A stretch of DNA of 6,762 bases from Acidobacteriota bacterium (GTDB lineage Bacteria; Acidobacteriota; Terriglobia; Terriglobales; Acidobacteriaceae), in assembly GCA_021781255.1 (NCBI GenBank), contig JAJXXG010001311.1, positions 1-6,762 of the forward strand, given 5' to 3'. Positions 1 to 6,762 of this stretch are shown here, piece after piece. The notes under the pieces are model-generated. The model searched no databases. It saw only the letters and a program-made list of their open reading frames with translations, and was not told the DNA's origin. Both the position numbers and the translations under genes were made by a program. Within the stretch, counting starts at the first letter, position 1, and the number at the start of each line of letters is the position of its first letter.

Positions 1-687
1 GGACCGAACGGGGCGGGAAAGACCACCACCATCAAGATGCTGACCGGGCTGCTGGAGCCGAGCGCGGGCACGATCTCGATTCTGGGCCAGCCGTTCTCTG
101 CCAGCGCGCTGGGGCTGAAGCAGCAGATTGGCGTGGTGCCGGAGGGCATGGCGCTGATGGGACGGCTGACGGCGCCGGAGTATCTGCGGTTTGTGGGCCG
201 CATGTACGGGCTGGATCGCGAGACGACGAATGCGCGCACAGAGGAGCTGCTGGAATTCATGCAGCTGGCGGGCGAGCGGCGCAAGCTGATCACGGACTAC
301 TCGCATGGGATGCAGAAGAAGCTGGCGCTGGCGGCGGCGGTGATTCACGCGCCGAAGGTGCTGTTTCTGGATGAGCCGTTTGAGGGCGTGGATGCCATTG
401 CAGCAGGCATGCTGAAGGCGATGCTGCAGCGGATGATTCAGCGCGGCGCAACCATCTTTTTAACTACGCATGTGCTGGAGATTGTGGAGCGGCTGTGCAG
501 CCACGTGGCCATCATTCACCAGGGGCGGCTGGTGGCGAACGGGTCGATAGAGGAGCTGCGCGCGGGCGTTGCCAGCACGCTGCCAGGTGCGACAGGCGAG
601 GAACGGCTGACGCTGGAGGAGATTTTTCTTTCCATTGTGGGTGCGAGCAGCCGGGAAGCGGGGCAGGAGCTCTCATGGCTGGCGTAG
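1..687 (+). CDS. ABC transporter ATP-binding protein, 5' end cut by window edge
   Basis: This is the nucleotide-binding subunit of an ABC-2 type exporter. It hydrolyses ATP on the cytoplasmic face and drives the permease encoded next to it. The frame is open from base 1, so the true start lies outside the window; 228 residues are visible. They begin inside Walker A (GPNGAGKTT, visible residues 1-9). The Q-loop position reads VVPEG, with Glu at about residue 48 instead of the usual Gln. The signature motif is YSHGMQKK (100-107), a variant of LSGGQ common in ABC-2 ATPases. Walker B with its catalytic Glu is VLFLDEP (120-126, E125), and the switch His is H157 in LTTHV. The C-terminal 50 or so residues form the usual accessory tail with an LTLEEIFL segment. 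The stop TAG at 685-687 lies inside the permease gene, so the two genes are translationally coupled. The substrate cannot be told from sequence. Confidence 0.95.
   Translation, partial: GPNGAGKTTTIKMLTGLLEPSAGTISILGQPFSASALGLKQQIGVVPEGMALMGRLTAPEYLRFVGRMYGLDRETTNARTEELLEFMQLAGERRKLITDYSHGMQKKLALAAAVIHAPKVLFLDEPFEGVDAIAAGMLKAMLQRMIQRGATIFLTTHVLEIVERLCSHVAIIHQGRLVANGSIEELRAGVASTLPGATGEERLTLEEIFLSIVGASSREAGQELSWLA
661..669 (+). promoter_or_regulatory. Ribosome binding site of the ABC permease gene
   Basis: GGGCAGGAG lies 5 bases before the ATG at 675, within the last codons of the ATPase gene. It decides the permease start over the longer open frame that begins at 495. Confidence 0.6.
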
Positions 688-2354
688 AGCCGCTGAGCCG
701 CCTGGCGCGCGCGCAGTACGCGGCGCTGGCGCAGATGCGCTGGCAGGCGCTTCGCAATCGAATGCGCTCGAGCGAGGGCGTGTTCGAGTTTGGCGCGCGC
801 GCGGTGGGCTACGGCATCTACGGCATGATGGGGCTGGGGCTTGCGACGGTGGCGGGCCTGGCAGCGTATCAGATTACCGCGCAGCGCATGTGGCCGCTGC
901 TGCCGGCGCTGTTCTGGATGCTGTGCCTGATCTGGCAGATGGTGCCGGTGGCGCTGGCTTCCTTTCAAGAACAGTTTGACTTGAGCGTTCTGCTGCGCTT
1001 TCCGCTTGGCTTCAGCACGTTTTTTGTGTTGAACGTGGTGTTTGGTCTGCTGGATGTCTCGACGCTACTGGGCGGGCTGTGCAGCATTGGCATTTTGACT
1101 GGGGTGACGCTGGCGCGACCGGATCTGTTTGCAATGACGGTGCTGGGGCTGCTGGGCTTTGCGGCGTTCAATGTGCTGTTGGCGCGGGTGATTCTGGCGT
1201 GGGTGGATCGATGGCTGTCGCAGCGGCGCACGCGCGAGATTCTAAGCGCGGTGTTTGTGCTGTTCCTGCTGAGCCTGCAGTTGCTGAACCCGGCGCTGCA
1301 CGAGGCGCAAGATGCGCAGGACAAGGCGCGAGAGGCAGCGGCGGAGCGCTCGCTGGGGCGCAGGCTGGCGCCGTGGATCCGCAAGGGCTATGCGGTGCAG
1401 TGGTGGCTGCCGCCGGGGCTGACCGCCGTGGAGCTGACACGCGCCGCGGGACCGCATCCGGCGCGCGCGGCGCGCTCCCTGGGACTGCTGGGCGGATATG
1501 TGCTGCTGGTGGGAGGTCTGCTGGCAGTGCGGCTGCGCGCGGAATATCGCGGCGAGAATCTTGGGGAGGCTCCGACAAAGAAAGAAGCTGCGCCGGCGCA
1601 CGGCGCGTGGCTGCTGGATGGCACGGGGCCGATTGCCGCGGTGATGGAGAAGGAATTGCGCACGGTGATGCGATCGATGCCGCTGATCTACTCCGTGGGC
1701 GCGCCGCTGTTCATGGTGATCATTATCGGCAGCCTGTTCCACTCGAACGCGGGTGGCGCGGGGACTACATTCGCGCTGGCGCTGCCGCTATGCGTGGGGT
1801 ATGCGCTGCTGGGCTCATCGCAGGTGATCTACAACAACCTGGGCGGCGAGGGCGCGGGCATTCAACTGCTGTTTCTTTCGCCTACGCCGATTCGCACGGT
1901 ACTGTTTGCAAAGAACCTGTTTCATGCGGGGCTGTTCGGCCTGGTGGCGCTGCTGGCGGGGATTCTGGCGAGCTTGCGGCTGGGCTGGCCAAGCGCGACA
2001 CTGGCCATGGCGACAACGGCATGGGTGTTCTTTGCATTGCCTGCGAACCTGGCGGTGGGCAATTTGTTCAGCCTGAACATGCCGCATCGCATGAACCTGG
2101 GACGGCTGGGGCGGCAGCATGCATCGGCCTCGAGTGCGCTGCTGAGCATGCTGGTGCAATTTACACTGCTGGGCGTGGGCGCGATGGTGTTTGGGCCGTG
2201 CGTGTACTTTGGCCGGCTGTGGATGGCTGTGCCCATCTTTCTGCTGCTGGCCGCGGTTGCGTTTTACGCATGGCTGCGCGTGCTGCGCAATGCGGACGCG
2301 ATGGCCAACCAGCGCCGAGAGACGCTGATTGGGACGCTGGCCAGAGCGGAATGA
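675..2354 (+). CDS. ABC-2 type transporter permease, large two-part form
   Basis: This 559-residue integral membrane protein is the likely transmembrane partner of the overlapping ATPase. I chose the ATG at 675 although the frame is open back to 495. It has a good ribosome site (GGCAGGAG ending at 669, 5 bases before), and the extra upstream residues are an out-of-frame reading of the ATPase. About 12 hydrophobic segments are visible, roughly at residues 43-66, 74-97, 114-142, 150-176, 186-205, 269-286, 336-354, 363-384, 413-436, 441-462, 486-508 and 515-536. A charged, Ala-rich stretch (207-232, AQDAQDKAREAAAERS) and a second polar loop (287-318) divide it. Residues 383-414 (QVIYNNLGGEGAG... 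then LSPTPIRTVLFAKNL) resemble the conserved loop of ABC-2 exporters. Residues 97-120 in the first half look like a weaker copy, which suggests two fused half-domains. There is no signal peptide. The substrate is unknown, and export is inferred from family type only. Confidence 0.9.
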   Translation: MAGVEPLSRLARAQYAALAQMRWQALRNRMRSSEGVFEFGARAVGYGIYGMMGLGLATVAGLAAYQITAQRMWPLLPALFWMLCLIWQMVPVALASFQEQFDLSVLLRFPLGFSTFFVLNVVFGLLDVSTLLGGLCSIGILTGVTLARPDLFAMTVLGLLGFAAFNVLLARVILAWVDRWLSQRRTREILSAVFVLFLLSLQLLNPALHEAQDAQDKAREAAAERSLGRRLAPWIRKGYAVQWWLPPGLTAVELTRAAGPHPARAARSLGLLGGYVLLVGGLLAVRLRAEYRGENLGEAPTKKEAAPAHGAWLLDGTGPIAAVMEKELRTVMRSMPLIYSVGAPLFMVIIIGSLFHSNAGGAGTTFALALPLCVGYALLGSSQVIYNNLGGEGAGIQLLFLSPTPIRTVLFAKNLFHAGLFGLVALLAGILASLRLGWPSATLAMATTAWVFFALPANLAVGNLFSLNMPHRMNLGRLGRQHASASSALLSMLVQFTLLGVGAMVFGPCVYFGRLWMAVPIFLLLAAVAFYAWLRVLRNADAMANQRRETLIGTLARAE

Positions 2355-2367
2355 CGCAAGCCTGGCG

Positions 2368-3813
2368 CTATTGCAGAGAAAGCTGCGCGTAACACAACTG
2401 ACGGGTGCGTGCCGTGGGCTGCACGTGCACGCTGCTGGCCAGCAGTGGAAGTGCGTCGGTGGGAAGAATCGCGTCGAGGGGCGAGCGGGTCTGCAGGAGA
2501 GCGGCGAGTTTATCGGCGTCTGCGGGGACGGCGAGCAGGACCGTGGGGCGATTGCTGTAAAAGGCTGCCGTGGGTGTGTCGAGATTCGTGGCGGAGCCGG
2601 GCAGCGTGAGAATGAGAAGCGGGCTGGAGCCGCGCGGACTCTGTGCCTGCCGCGCAAGCTGCGCGACTTGATTGGCGAGCGGATCGCCACTGCGTTGCAG
2701 GAATTTGGTGGAGGCAAGGGCGAGCCCAATGGTTACGACGGCGACGGTGGCGTATTGCACGACGCGCCATCGTTGGCCGGCGTCTGCGAGCAATCGAGCC
2801 GCTTCAATGGCGAGCGCGGGATAGACGGGCAGGATGTACCACGCGTGCTTGGTGGGGATGCATGAGTAAAGGAGTAACGTGCCGAGGATGAGAATCCACG
2901 GGAGGTTGTAAGCCCATTGGCGGCGCCAGAGCCAGCGGACGGCGGCGAGGAGCGCGAGGATGCTCCAGGGGAATGCGCCGCGCAGGACGACCTGCAGATA
3001 GAAGAATGGGCCGCCGCCGGAGCCTTCGAGCACGTGTGTTGCGCGGGCGGCGAGTTGATATCCGGCATAGCTGCTGAGGAAGGCGCGGCCATGCTGGGCC
3101 AGCATCCAGAGATGCCACGGGGCGACGATGACGAGGAAGAGAAGAGCGCCGGCGAAGATGTGCCTGGGCGCGATGACGATCTTGCCGTCGCGCTTGATGA
3201 GCCAGTGGATTGCGATGGCCAGCGGCGCAAGCAGTACGGCCGGGCCTTTGATCATGGCTCCAAGGCCGATGGCGGCGCACATTGCGTAGAAGAAGAGAAC
3301 GCGCTGCGGAGTGATCCGCAGATAGAAGTAGACGGCGAGATAGATGCACAGGCAGAGGAGCGTGTCCGTTGTGCCCTGGCGCGCAACGTCGTCAAATTGC
3401 CGGGTGGTGAGCAGCGCGGCCGCGGCGATGAGAGCGGTGCGATTGTTTGCCAGGCGACGCGCGATGAGCAGCGTGAGAAGCACGACGCCGACGCCCGCGA
3501 GGGCAGAGGGAACGCGCGCCCAGAACTCCGAGACGCCGAAGATGCGGAAGAGCGTGGCTGTAATCCAGAAGCTGAGCGGAGGCTTTTGAAAGAAGGGCTG
3601 CTGCTGCCAGTGGAGCGTGAGCCACTGATGGCTGGTGAGGATTTCGCGCGAGACCTGCGCGTAGATGGCCTCATCCCAGTCCATGAGCGCGCCGTGGCCG
3701 AGATGGACGAGTAGCAGAAAGGACGCGAGCGCGACGACCACAGCCGCTTGCAAGGACTGCGCCCAGCGCGGTGGGAGCGTCTGTTGCGCTTCGAGTTGGG
3801 CGCTGGATCGCAA
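2368..3813 (-). CDS. GT39/ArnT-like membrane glycosyltransferase
   Basis: This is a polytopic inner-membrane protein of the ArnT/PMT glycosyltransferase superfamily. Members move a sugar from a polyprenyl-phosphate carrier to lipid A, another lipid or protein on the periplasmic side; the acceptor here is unknown. With the TTG at 3813 it has 481 residues. A first hydrophobic segment (about 25-40) leads into LMDWDEAIYAQVSREI, whose acidic residues D45, D47 and E48 match the catalytic first periplasmic loop of the family. Further family marks are QKPPLSFW (76-83), TTDTLL (148-153), IKGP (188-191) and KHAWYILPVYP (322-332). About ten hydrophobic segments are followed by a polar C-terminal domain (about 390-481). 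There is no ATG start. The frame stays open to a TTG at 3942, with GTG at 3903 and TTG at 3894 and 3753. I prefer 3813 because the upstream part is Pro/Arg-rich, contains a promoter-like -10 element and runs into the argG terminator. No clear ribosome site precedes any candidate. It is convergent with the permease gene across 13 bases. Confidence 0.85.
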   Translation of the reverse strand: MRSSAQLEAQQTLPPRWAQSLQAAVVVALASFLLLVHLGHGALMDWDEAIYAQVSREILTSHQWLTLHWQQQPFFQKPPLSFWITATLFRIFGVSEFWARVPSALAGVGVVLLTLLIARRLANNRTALIAAAALLTTRQFDDVARQGTTDTLLCLCIYLAVYFYLRITPQRVLFFYAMCAAIGLGAMIKGPAVLLAPLAIAIHWLIKRDGKIVIAPRHIFAGALLFLVIVAPWHLWMLAQHGRAFLSSYAGYQLAARATHVLEGSGGGPFFYLQVVLRGAFPWSILALLAAVRWLWRRQWAYNLPWILILGTLLLYSCIPTKHAWYILPVYPALAIEAARLLADAGQRWRVVQYATVAVVTIGLALASTKFLQRSGDPLANQVAQLARQAQSPRGSSPLLILTLPGSATNLDTPTAAFYSNRPTVLLAVPADADKLAALLQTRSPLDAILPTDALPLLASSVHVQPTARTRQLCYAQLSLQ

Positions 3814-3893
3814 GGGAATGGCGGATGGTGCGCGAAGGCCTGAGCGCGTGACATCCCCTGGCCATCGTGTATGACTCAGGTGGATTCGGCGCA

Positions 3894-3902
3894 ATTGTAG
3901 CA
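3894..3902 (-). promoter_or_regulatory. Candidate extended -10 promoter for the glycosyltransferase gene
   Basis: Read on the minus strand, the sequence is TGC-TACAAT. This has a TGn extension and five of six matches to TATAAT. No good -35 is seen 17 bases upstream, as is usual for extended -10 promoters. It lies 40 bases past the argG terminator. The predicted transcript start near 3887 would leave a leader of about 74 bases before the TTG at 3813. This is an inference from sequence match and position. Confidence 0.45.
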
Positions 3903-3941
3903 CGGGAGTGGATGGCGCTCTGCGTGGCGGACACTGATGCA

Positions 3942-3980
3942 AAACGAAAGCGCGGATCCGATGTGAGAGCGGGTCCGCGC
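3942..3980 (-). terminator. Probable intrinsic terminator of argG
   Basis: On the minus strand, GCGCGGACCC (3980-3971) pairs with GGATCCGCGC (3959-3950) across an 11-base loop. That gives seven GC-rich pairs at the base, one C-A mismatch and two further pairs. The 3' arm is followed at once by TTTCGTTTT (3949-3941). The structure begins 25 bases after the argG stop codon. On the plus strand the stem has no T-run behind it, so the direction fits argG only. Confidence 0.7.
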
Positions 3981-4005
3981 TGGCTGGTGCAACGGTATGC
4001 GTGCG

Positions 4006-5391
<1,386 letters not shown>

Positions 5392-5399
5392 TCAGCTCT

Positions 5400-5405
5400 A
5401 TTGTA
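5400..5405 (-). promoter_or_regulatory. Candidate -10 element of argG
   Basis: TACAAT on the minus strand matches TATAAT at five of six positions and is identical to the -10 proposed for the glycosyltransferase gene. Transcription would start near 5393, giving a leader of about 46 bases. The expected -35 zone is GC-rich, without a TTGACA match, and is covered by the inverted repeat at 5418-5444. Confidence 0.45.
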
Positions 5406-5417
5406 CTTGGCGGGAGG

Positions 5418-5444
5418 CGCGTCGCCGCAGAGCACGGCGACGCG
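5418..5444. repeat. Perfect 10-bp inverted repeat upstream of argG
   Basis: CGCGTCGCCG (5418-5427) and CGGCGACGCG (5435-5444) are exact reverse complements separated by the 7 bases CAGAGCA. Neither strand has a T-run after the stem, so it is not a standard intrinsic terminator. It covers the argG -35 zone. Before the IS arrived it lay about 30 bases after the DUF885 stop codon. It could be an operator or an RNA hairpin at the end of the DUF885 message. Confidence 0.6.
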
Positions 5445-5471
5445 GAGTGGGTTGGCAGGACTGCGCTGCTG

Positions 5472-5477
5472 CCTAGT
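5472..5477. repeat. Target-site duplication, argG-side copy (CCTAGT)
   Basis: CCTAGT touches the outer end of the terminal repeat and is identical to 6498-6503. Its TAG on the minus strand (5475-5473) is the transposase stop codon. Confidence 0.9.
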
Positions 5478-6441
5478 TGTTTAGTCCCGGCATTTGATGG
5501 ATAGGGTCGAGGGTAAATCGGTCGGGTTCTTTTTGCCAACATTTGCAGATGAATTCGTAGGCAGTGAGTCCGCCAAGAGTCTTGAGTCGCTTGGCGAAGT
5601 TGTAAGCCGCCACGAAATCTCTGAGATGGATACGCAGTTGTTCATGGCAGTCATAGTGGTAGCGCTGCACAGTGGCTTCCTTGATGGTTCGGTTCATGCG
5701 TTCGACTTGTCCGTTGGTCCAGGGATGGTTGGGTTTGGTGAGGCGGTGATCGATGCCGTGTAAAAGGCAGATCCTGTCAAAAGGGTGGCCACGAAAGCGT
5801 GCGGTTGGTCCCTTGCGGTTTTTGGGCAGATCGGCGAACTGGATGCCGTTGTCGGTGAGCACGGTGTGGATGCGATAGGGAACAGCTGCAATCAGAGTCT
5901 GAAGAAATGCCGCAGCGGCACGCATGTCTGCACGTTCAACCAGCTCCACGAAAGCGAACTTCGAGGTGCGGTCGATGGCCACGAACAGATGCAGCTTGCC
6001 TTCCGCAGTGCGCACCTCGGCTAGATCGACGTGAAAATAGCCGATCGGGTAACGCTCGAATTTCTTCCTGCCAGGCTTGCTGCCGCCTTCCACCTCTGCC
6101 AGGCGACTCATGCCGTGCCGCTCCAGGCAACGATGCAAAGAAGAGCGCGTCAACTCTGGAATGGTAGCTTGCAGGGCATAAAGACAGTCATCCAGAGGCA
6201 ACAACGTGTGCTTTCGAAAAGCCACGATGATGGCCTCCTGCTCCACAGTCAGGACTGTCGAGCGAGGGCTCTTCGGCCCGGTGGGCAGGTCAGCTACCGA
6301 GCAACGCTTTCTCCACTTGGCAACTGTCTTGGGGTTGATCCCATGTCGGCGGGCCAGTGTTCTCAAGCTCTCTTGACTATGTTGTATCGCTCGACGGACC
6401 GCCTCTGTCGTGGTGGCGCTCCGGTGTAAAACCTGCCCCAT
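5473..6441 (-). CDS. IS481-family DDE transposase
   Basis: This enzyme cuts and joins the ends of the surrounding insertion sequence. The ATG at 6441 gives 322 residues and follows a strong AAGGAGG ribosome site 4 bases upstream; the frame is also open to 6498, but that would start outside the IS. A helix-turn-helix lies at about residues 24-46 (ESLRTLARRHGINPKTVAKW). A second helical DNA-binding region follows at about 62-113. The rve/RNase H-like core has D139 in FHVDLAEV, D197 in TDNGIQF and E247 in TNGQVERMNRT, a plausible catalytic triad. The C-terminal AAYNFAKRLKTLGGLTAYE (278-296) is a usual IS481/IS3 tail motif. No frameshift or internal stop is present. The stop TAG (5475-5473) and two bases of the last Asn codon lie outside the IS, in the target duplication. 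The element itself therefore lacks a terminator codon in this frame. Confidence 0.95.
   Translation of the reverse strand: MGQVLHRSATTTEAVRRAIQHSQESLRTLARRHGINPKTVAKWRKRCSVADLPTGPKSPRSTVLTVEQEAIIVAFRKHTLLPLDDCLYALQATIPELTRSSLHRCLERHGMSRLAEVEGGSKPGRKKFERYPIGYFHVDLAEVRTAEGKLHLFVAIDRTSKFAFVELVERADMRAAAAFLQTLIAAVPYRIHTVLTDNGIQFADLPKNRKGPTARFRGHPFDRICLLHGIDHRLTKPNHPWTNGQVERMNRTIKEATVQRYHYDCHEQLRIHLRDFVAAYNFAKRLKTLGGLTAYEFICKCWQKEPDRFTLDPIHQMPGLNN
5478..5490 (+). repeat. IS terminal inverted repeat, transposase 3' end
   Basis: TGTTTAGTCCCGG is an exact 13-bp inverted match to 6485-6497. With four mismatches the match runs on to 23 bp (5478-5500 against 6475-6497, 19 identical), ending in a shared GATGG. 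Confidence 0.92.
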
Positions 6442-6445
6442 AGTG

Positions 6446-6452
6446 CCTCCTT
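6446..6452 (-). promoter_or_regulatory. Strong ribosome binding site of the transposase gene
   Basis: AAGGAGG on the minus strand lies 4 bases before the ATG at 6441. It is the best Shine-Dalgarno match in the window and fixes the transposase start inside the IS. Confidence 0.8.
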
Positions 6453-6466
6453 CCACTCTCGTGAAA

Positions 6467-6495
6467 AGTATGCACCATCTATCTCCGGGACTAAA
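6467..6495 (-). promoter_or_regulatory. Weak candidate transposase promoter overlapping the terminal repeat
   Basis: TTTAGT (6495-6490) and CATACT (6472-6467) are separated by 17 bases. They match the -35 and -10 consensus at three and four of six positions. The spacing and the overlap with the terminal repeat are typical of IS promoters, but the match is poor and may be chance. Confidence 0.25.
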
Positions 6496-6497
6496 CA
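6485..6497 (-). repeat. IS terminal inverted repeat, transposase 5' end
   Basis: CCGGGACTAAACA on the plus strand is the reverse complement of 5478-5490. The outer end lies 56 bases before the transposase ATG. Confidence 0.92.
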
Positions 6498-6503
6498 CCT
6501 AGT
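6498..6503. repeat. Target-site duplication, DUF885-side copy (CCTAGT)
   Basis: This is the second copy of the 6-bp duplication. Its TAG on the minus strand (6501-6499) is the stop codon of the DUF885-family gene, so the insertion left that protein unchanged. Confidence 0.9.
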
Positions 6504-6762
6504 GCGCGGCAGCGGAGAGCGGCGCAGACGCCGGTTTTGGGACTTCGTCGAGGAATCGCCATGAGGATTGGAAGCCGGGGGTGAGCGTTTGCCCGGTGAG
6601 GATGGCGCGCAGCATTTCGACGGGCATGGCGCCCTGATGCAGGATGGCGTCGTGATACTGGCGGTCGGTCATCTTGCCGGAGTCGACCAGCTCGTGGTGC
6701 AGGGCGCGGAACTGGTAGGCGCCGACCATGTAGGCGCACTGGTAGAGCGGGTCGTAGCTGCC
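6499..6762 (-). CDS. DUF885-family protein, C-terminal 87 residues only
   Basis: The frame enters from the right edge and ends at TAG (6501-6499), so only the C-terminal end is in view and the start lies outside the window. The visible text runs from GSYDPLYQCAYMVGAYQF through HHELVDSGKMTDRQYHDAIL, MPVEMLRAILTGQ and SSWRFLDE to PLSAAAH. I recognise this as the usual ending of DUF885 proteins: a Y-hydrophobic-G-x-x-Q-x-R-A-L segment followed by SGKMTxRxxHDAxL. Those proteins are about 550-650 residues long, often exported, and related to zinc-peptidase-like enzymes. The catalytic region is not in the window, so activity cannot be judged. The Ala-rich tail is native, because the stop codon predates the IS. 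The gene points towards argG, which originally followed after about 125 bases. Confidence 0.75.
   Translation of the reverse strand, partial: GSYDPLYQCAYMVGAYQFRALHHELVDSGKMTDRQYHDAILHQGAMPVEMLRAILTGQTLTPGFQSSWRFLDEVPKPASAPLSAAAH

Larger units (their letters stand above)
3814..4005 (-). other. Intergenic region between argG and the glycosyltransferase gene
   Basis: These 192 bases hold the argG terminator and then the extended -10 candidate. The glycosyltransferase frame stays open through part of it (to 3942) without an ATG or a clear ribosome site. No RNA gene was recognised. The length depends on the start assigned to the glycosyltransferase. Confidence 0.5.
5478..6497 (-). mobile_element. 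Complete IS481-family insertion sequence
   Basis: This is a 1020-bp element with one transposase gene filling nearly all of it. Its ends are the exact inverted repeat TGTTTAGTCCCGG / CCGGGACTAAACA, starting with the TGT typical of the family. It is flanked by a 6-bp direct repeat CCTAGT, which fits the NCTAGN target known for Bordetella IS481. The transposase frame is uninterrupted and keeps its DDE residues, so the copy looks intact and perhaps recent. A 60-base sample inside (5521-5580) counts 48% G+C by hand, against 62% in a sample of argG (4861-4920), in keeping with foreign origin. Confidence 0.93.

Noticed and set aside
495..674. N-terminal extension of the permease to an upstream start
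   Set aside because: It is an out-of-frame reading of the ATPase gene with His, Gly and Arg-rich text. The ATG at 675 has a ribosome site and normal gene overlap.
1079..2392. A 437-codon + strand frame overlapping the permease
   Set aside because: It is an alternative frame of the permease gene rich in Gly, Ala and Arg with no membrane segments or motif. The frame that encodes 12 hydrophobic segments is the real one.
2371..2394. Small hairpin GCAG-AGAAAG-CTGC near the convergent gene ends
   Set aside because: The stem has only 4 bp and no T-run follows on either strand, so it was not called a terminator.
2917..3714. A 265-codon open frame on the + strand opposite the glycosyltransferase gene
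   Set aside because: Its Glu/Asp/Gly/Ala-rich text without domains mirrors a hydrophobic gene on the other strand. It is a shadow.
3950..3980. The argG terminator hairpin as a two-way terminator
   Set aside because: On the plus strand no T-run follows the stem and no gene reads into it in that direction.
6442..6498. Transposase start at the farther initiator at 6498
   Set aside because: It would begin in the target duplication and read through the terminal repeat. The ATG at 6441 has a strong AAGGAGG site.

Overview
The window is a GC-rich bacterial chromosomal segment with densely packed genes. Nothing in it fixes the taxonomy. The overall style (an ABC-2 exporter, an ArnT-like GT39 protein, a DUF885 protein, an enterobacterial-type ArgG and GC-rich coding) would fit a soil Acidobacteriota genome of the Terriglobia kind, but that is a guess from general resemblance.

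Layout. On the + strand, bases 1-687 hold the 3' part of an ABC transporter ATPase that enters already inside its Walker A motif. Its partner, a large 12-helix-type ABC-2 permease (675-2354), overlaps it by 13 bases. Every other gene is on the - strand. Tail to tail with the permease, across only 13 bases, is a GT39/ArnT-type membrane glycosyltransferase (stop at 2368, start uncertain, probably TTG at 3813). Upstream of it a 192-base gap carries a likely intrinsic terminator for argG (3942-3980) and an extended -10 promoter for the glycosyltransferase (3894-3902). argG (4006-5346) encodes argininosuccinate synthase of the E. coli-like type. It is preceded by a -10 element and a perfect 10-bp inverted repeat (5418-5444). 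Next is a complete 1020-bp IS481-family insertion sequence (5478-6497) with inverted terminal repeats and a 6-bp CCTAGT target duplication. The right edge is the last 87 codons of a DUF885-family protein.

The most interesting point is at the IS junctions. The element has no stop codon of its own for its transposase. The TAG comes from the duplicated CTAG target immediately outside the IS end. The other copy of the same duplication supplies the TAG of the DUF885 gene, so the IS landed exactly on that gene's stop codon without changing its product. One original host stop codon now ends two proteins. Because the IS481-type target is NCTAGN and CTAG is palindromic, the reading frame at this IS end would gain TAG at every canonical insertion.

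Functionally the window is a mosaic: a two-gene exporter, an envelope sugar transferase, an arginine biosynthesis gene and a DUF885 hydrolase-like gene, with no evident common pathway. The IS splits what was probably a DUF885-argG neighbourhood with about 125 bases between the genes. No CRISPR array, tRNA, rRNA or phage-type module was seen, and no stretch over 300 bases lacks a gene.
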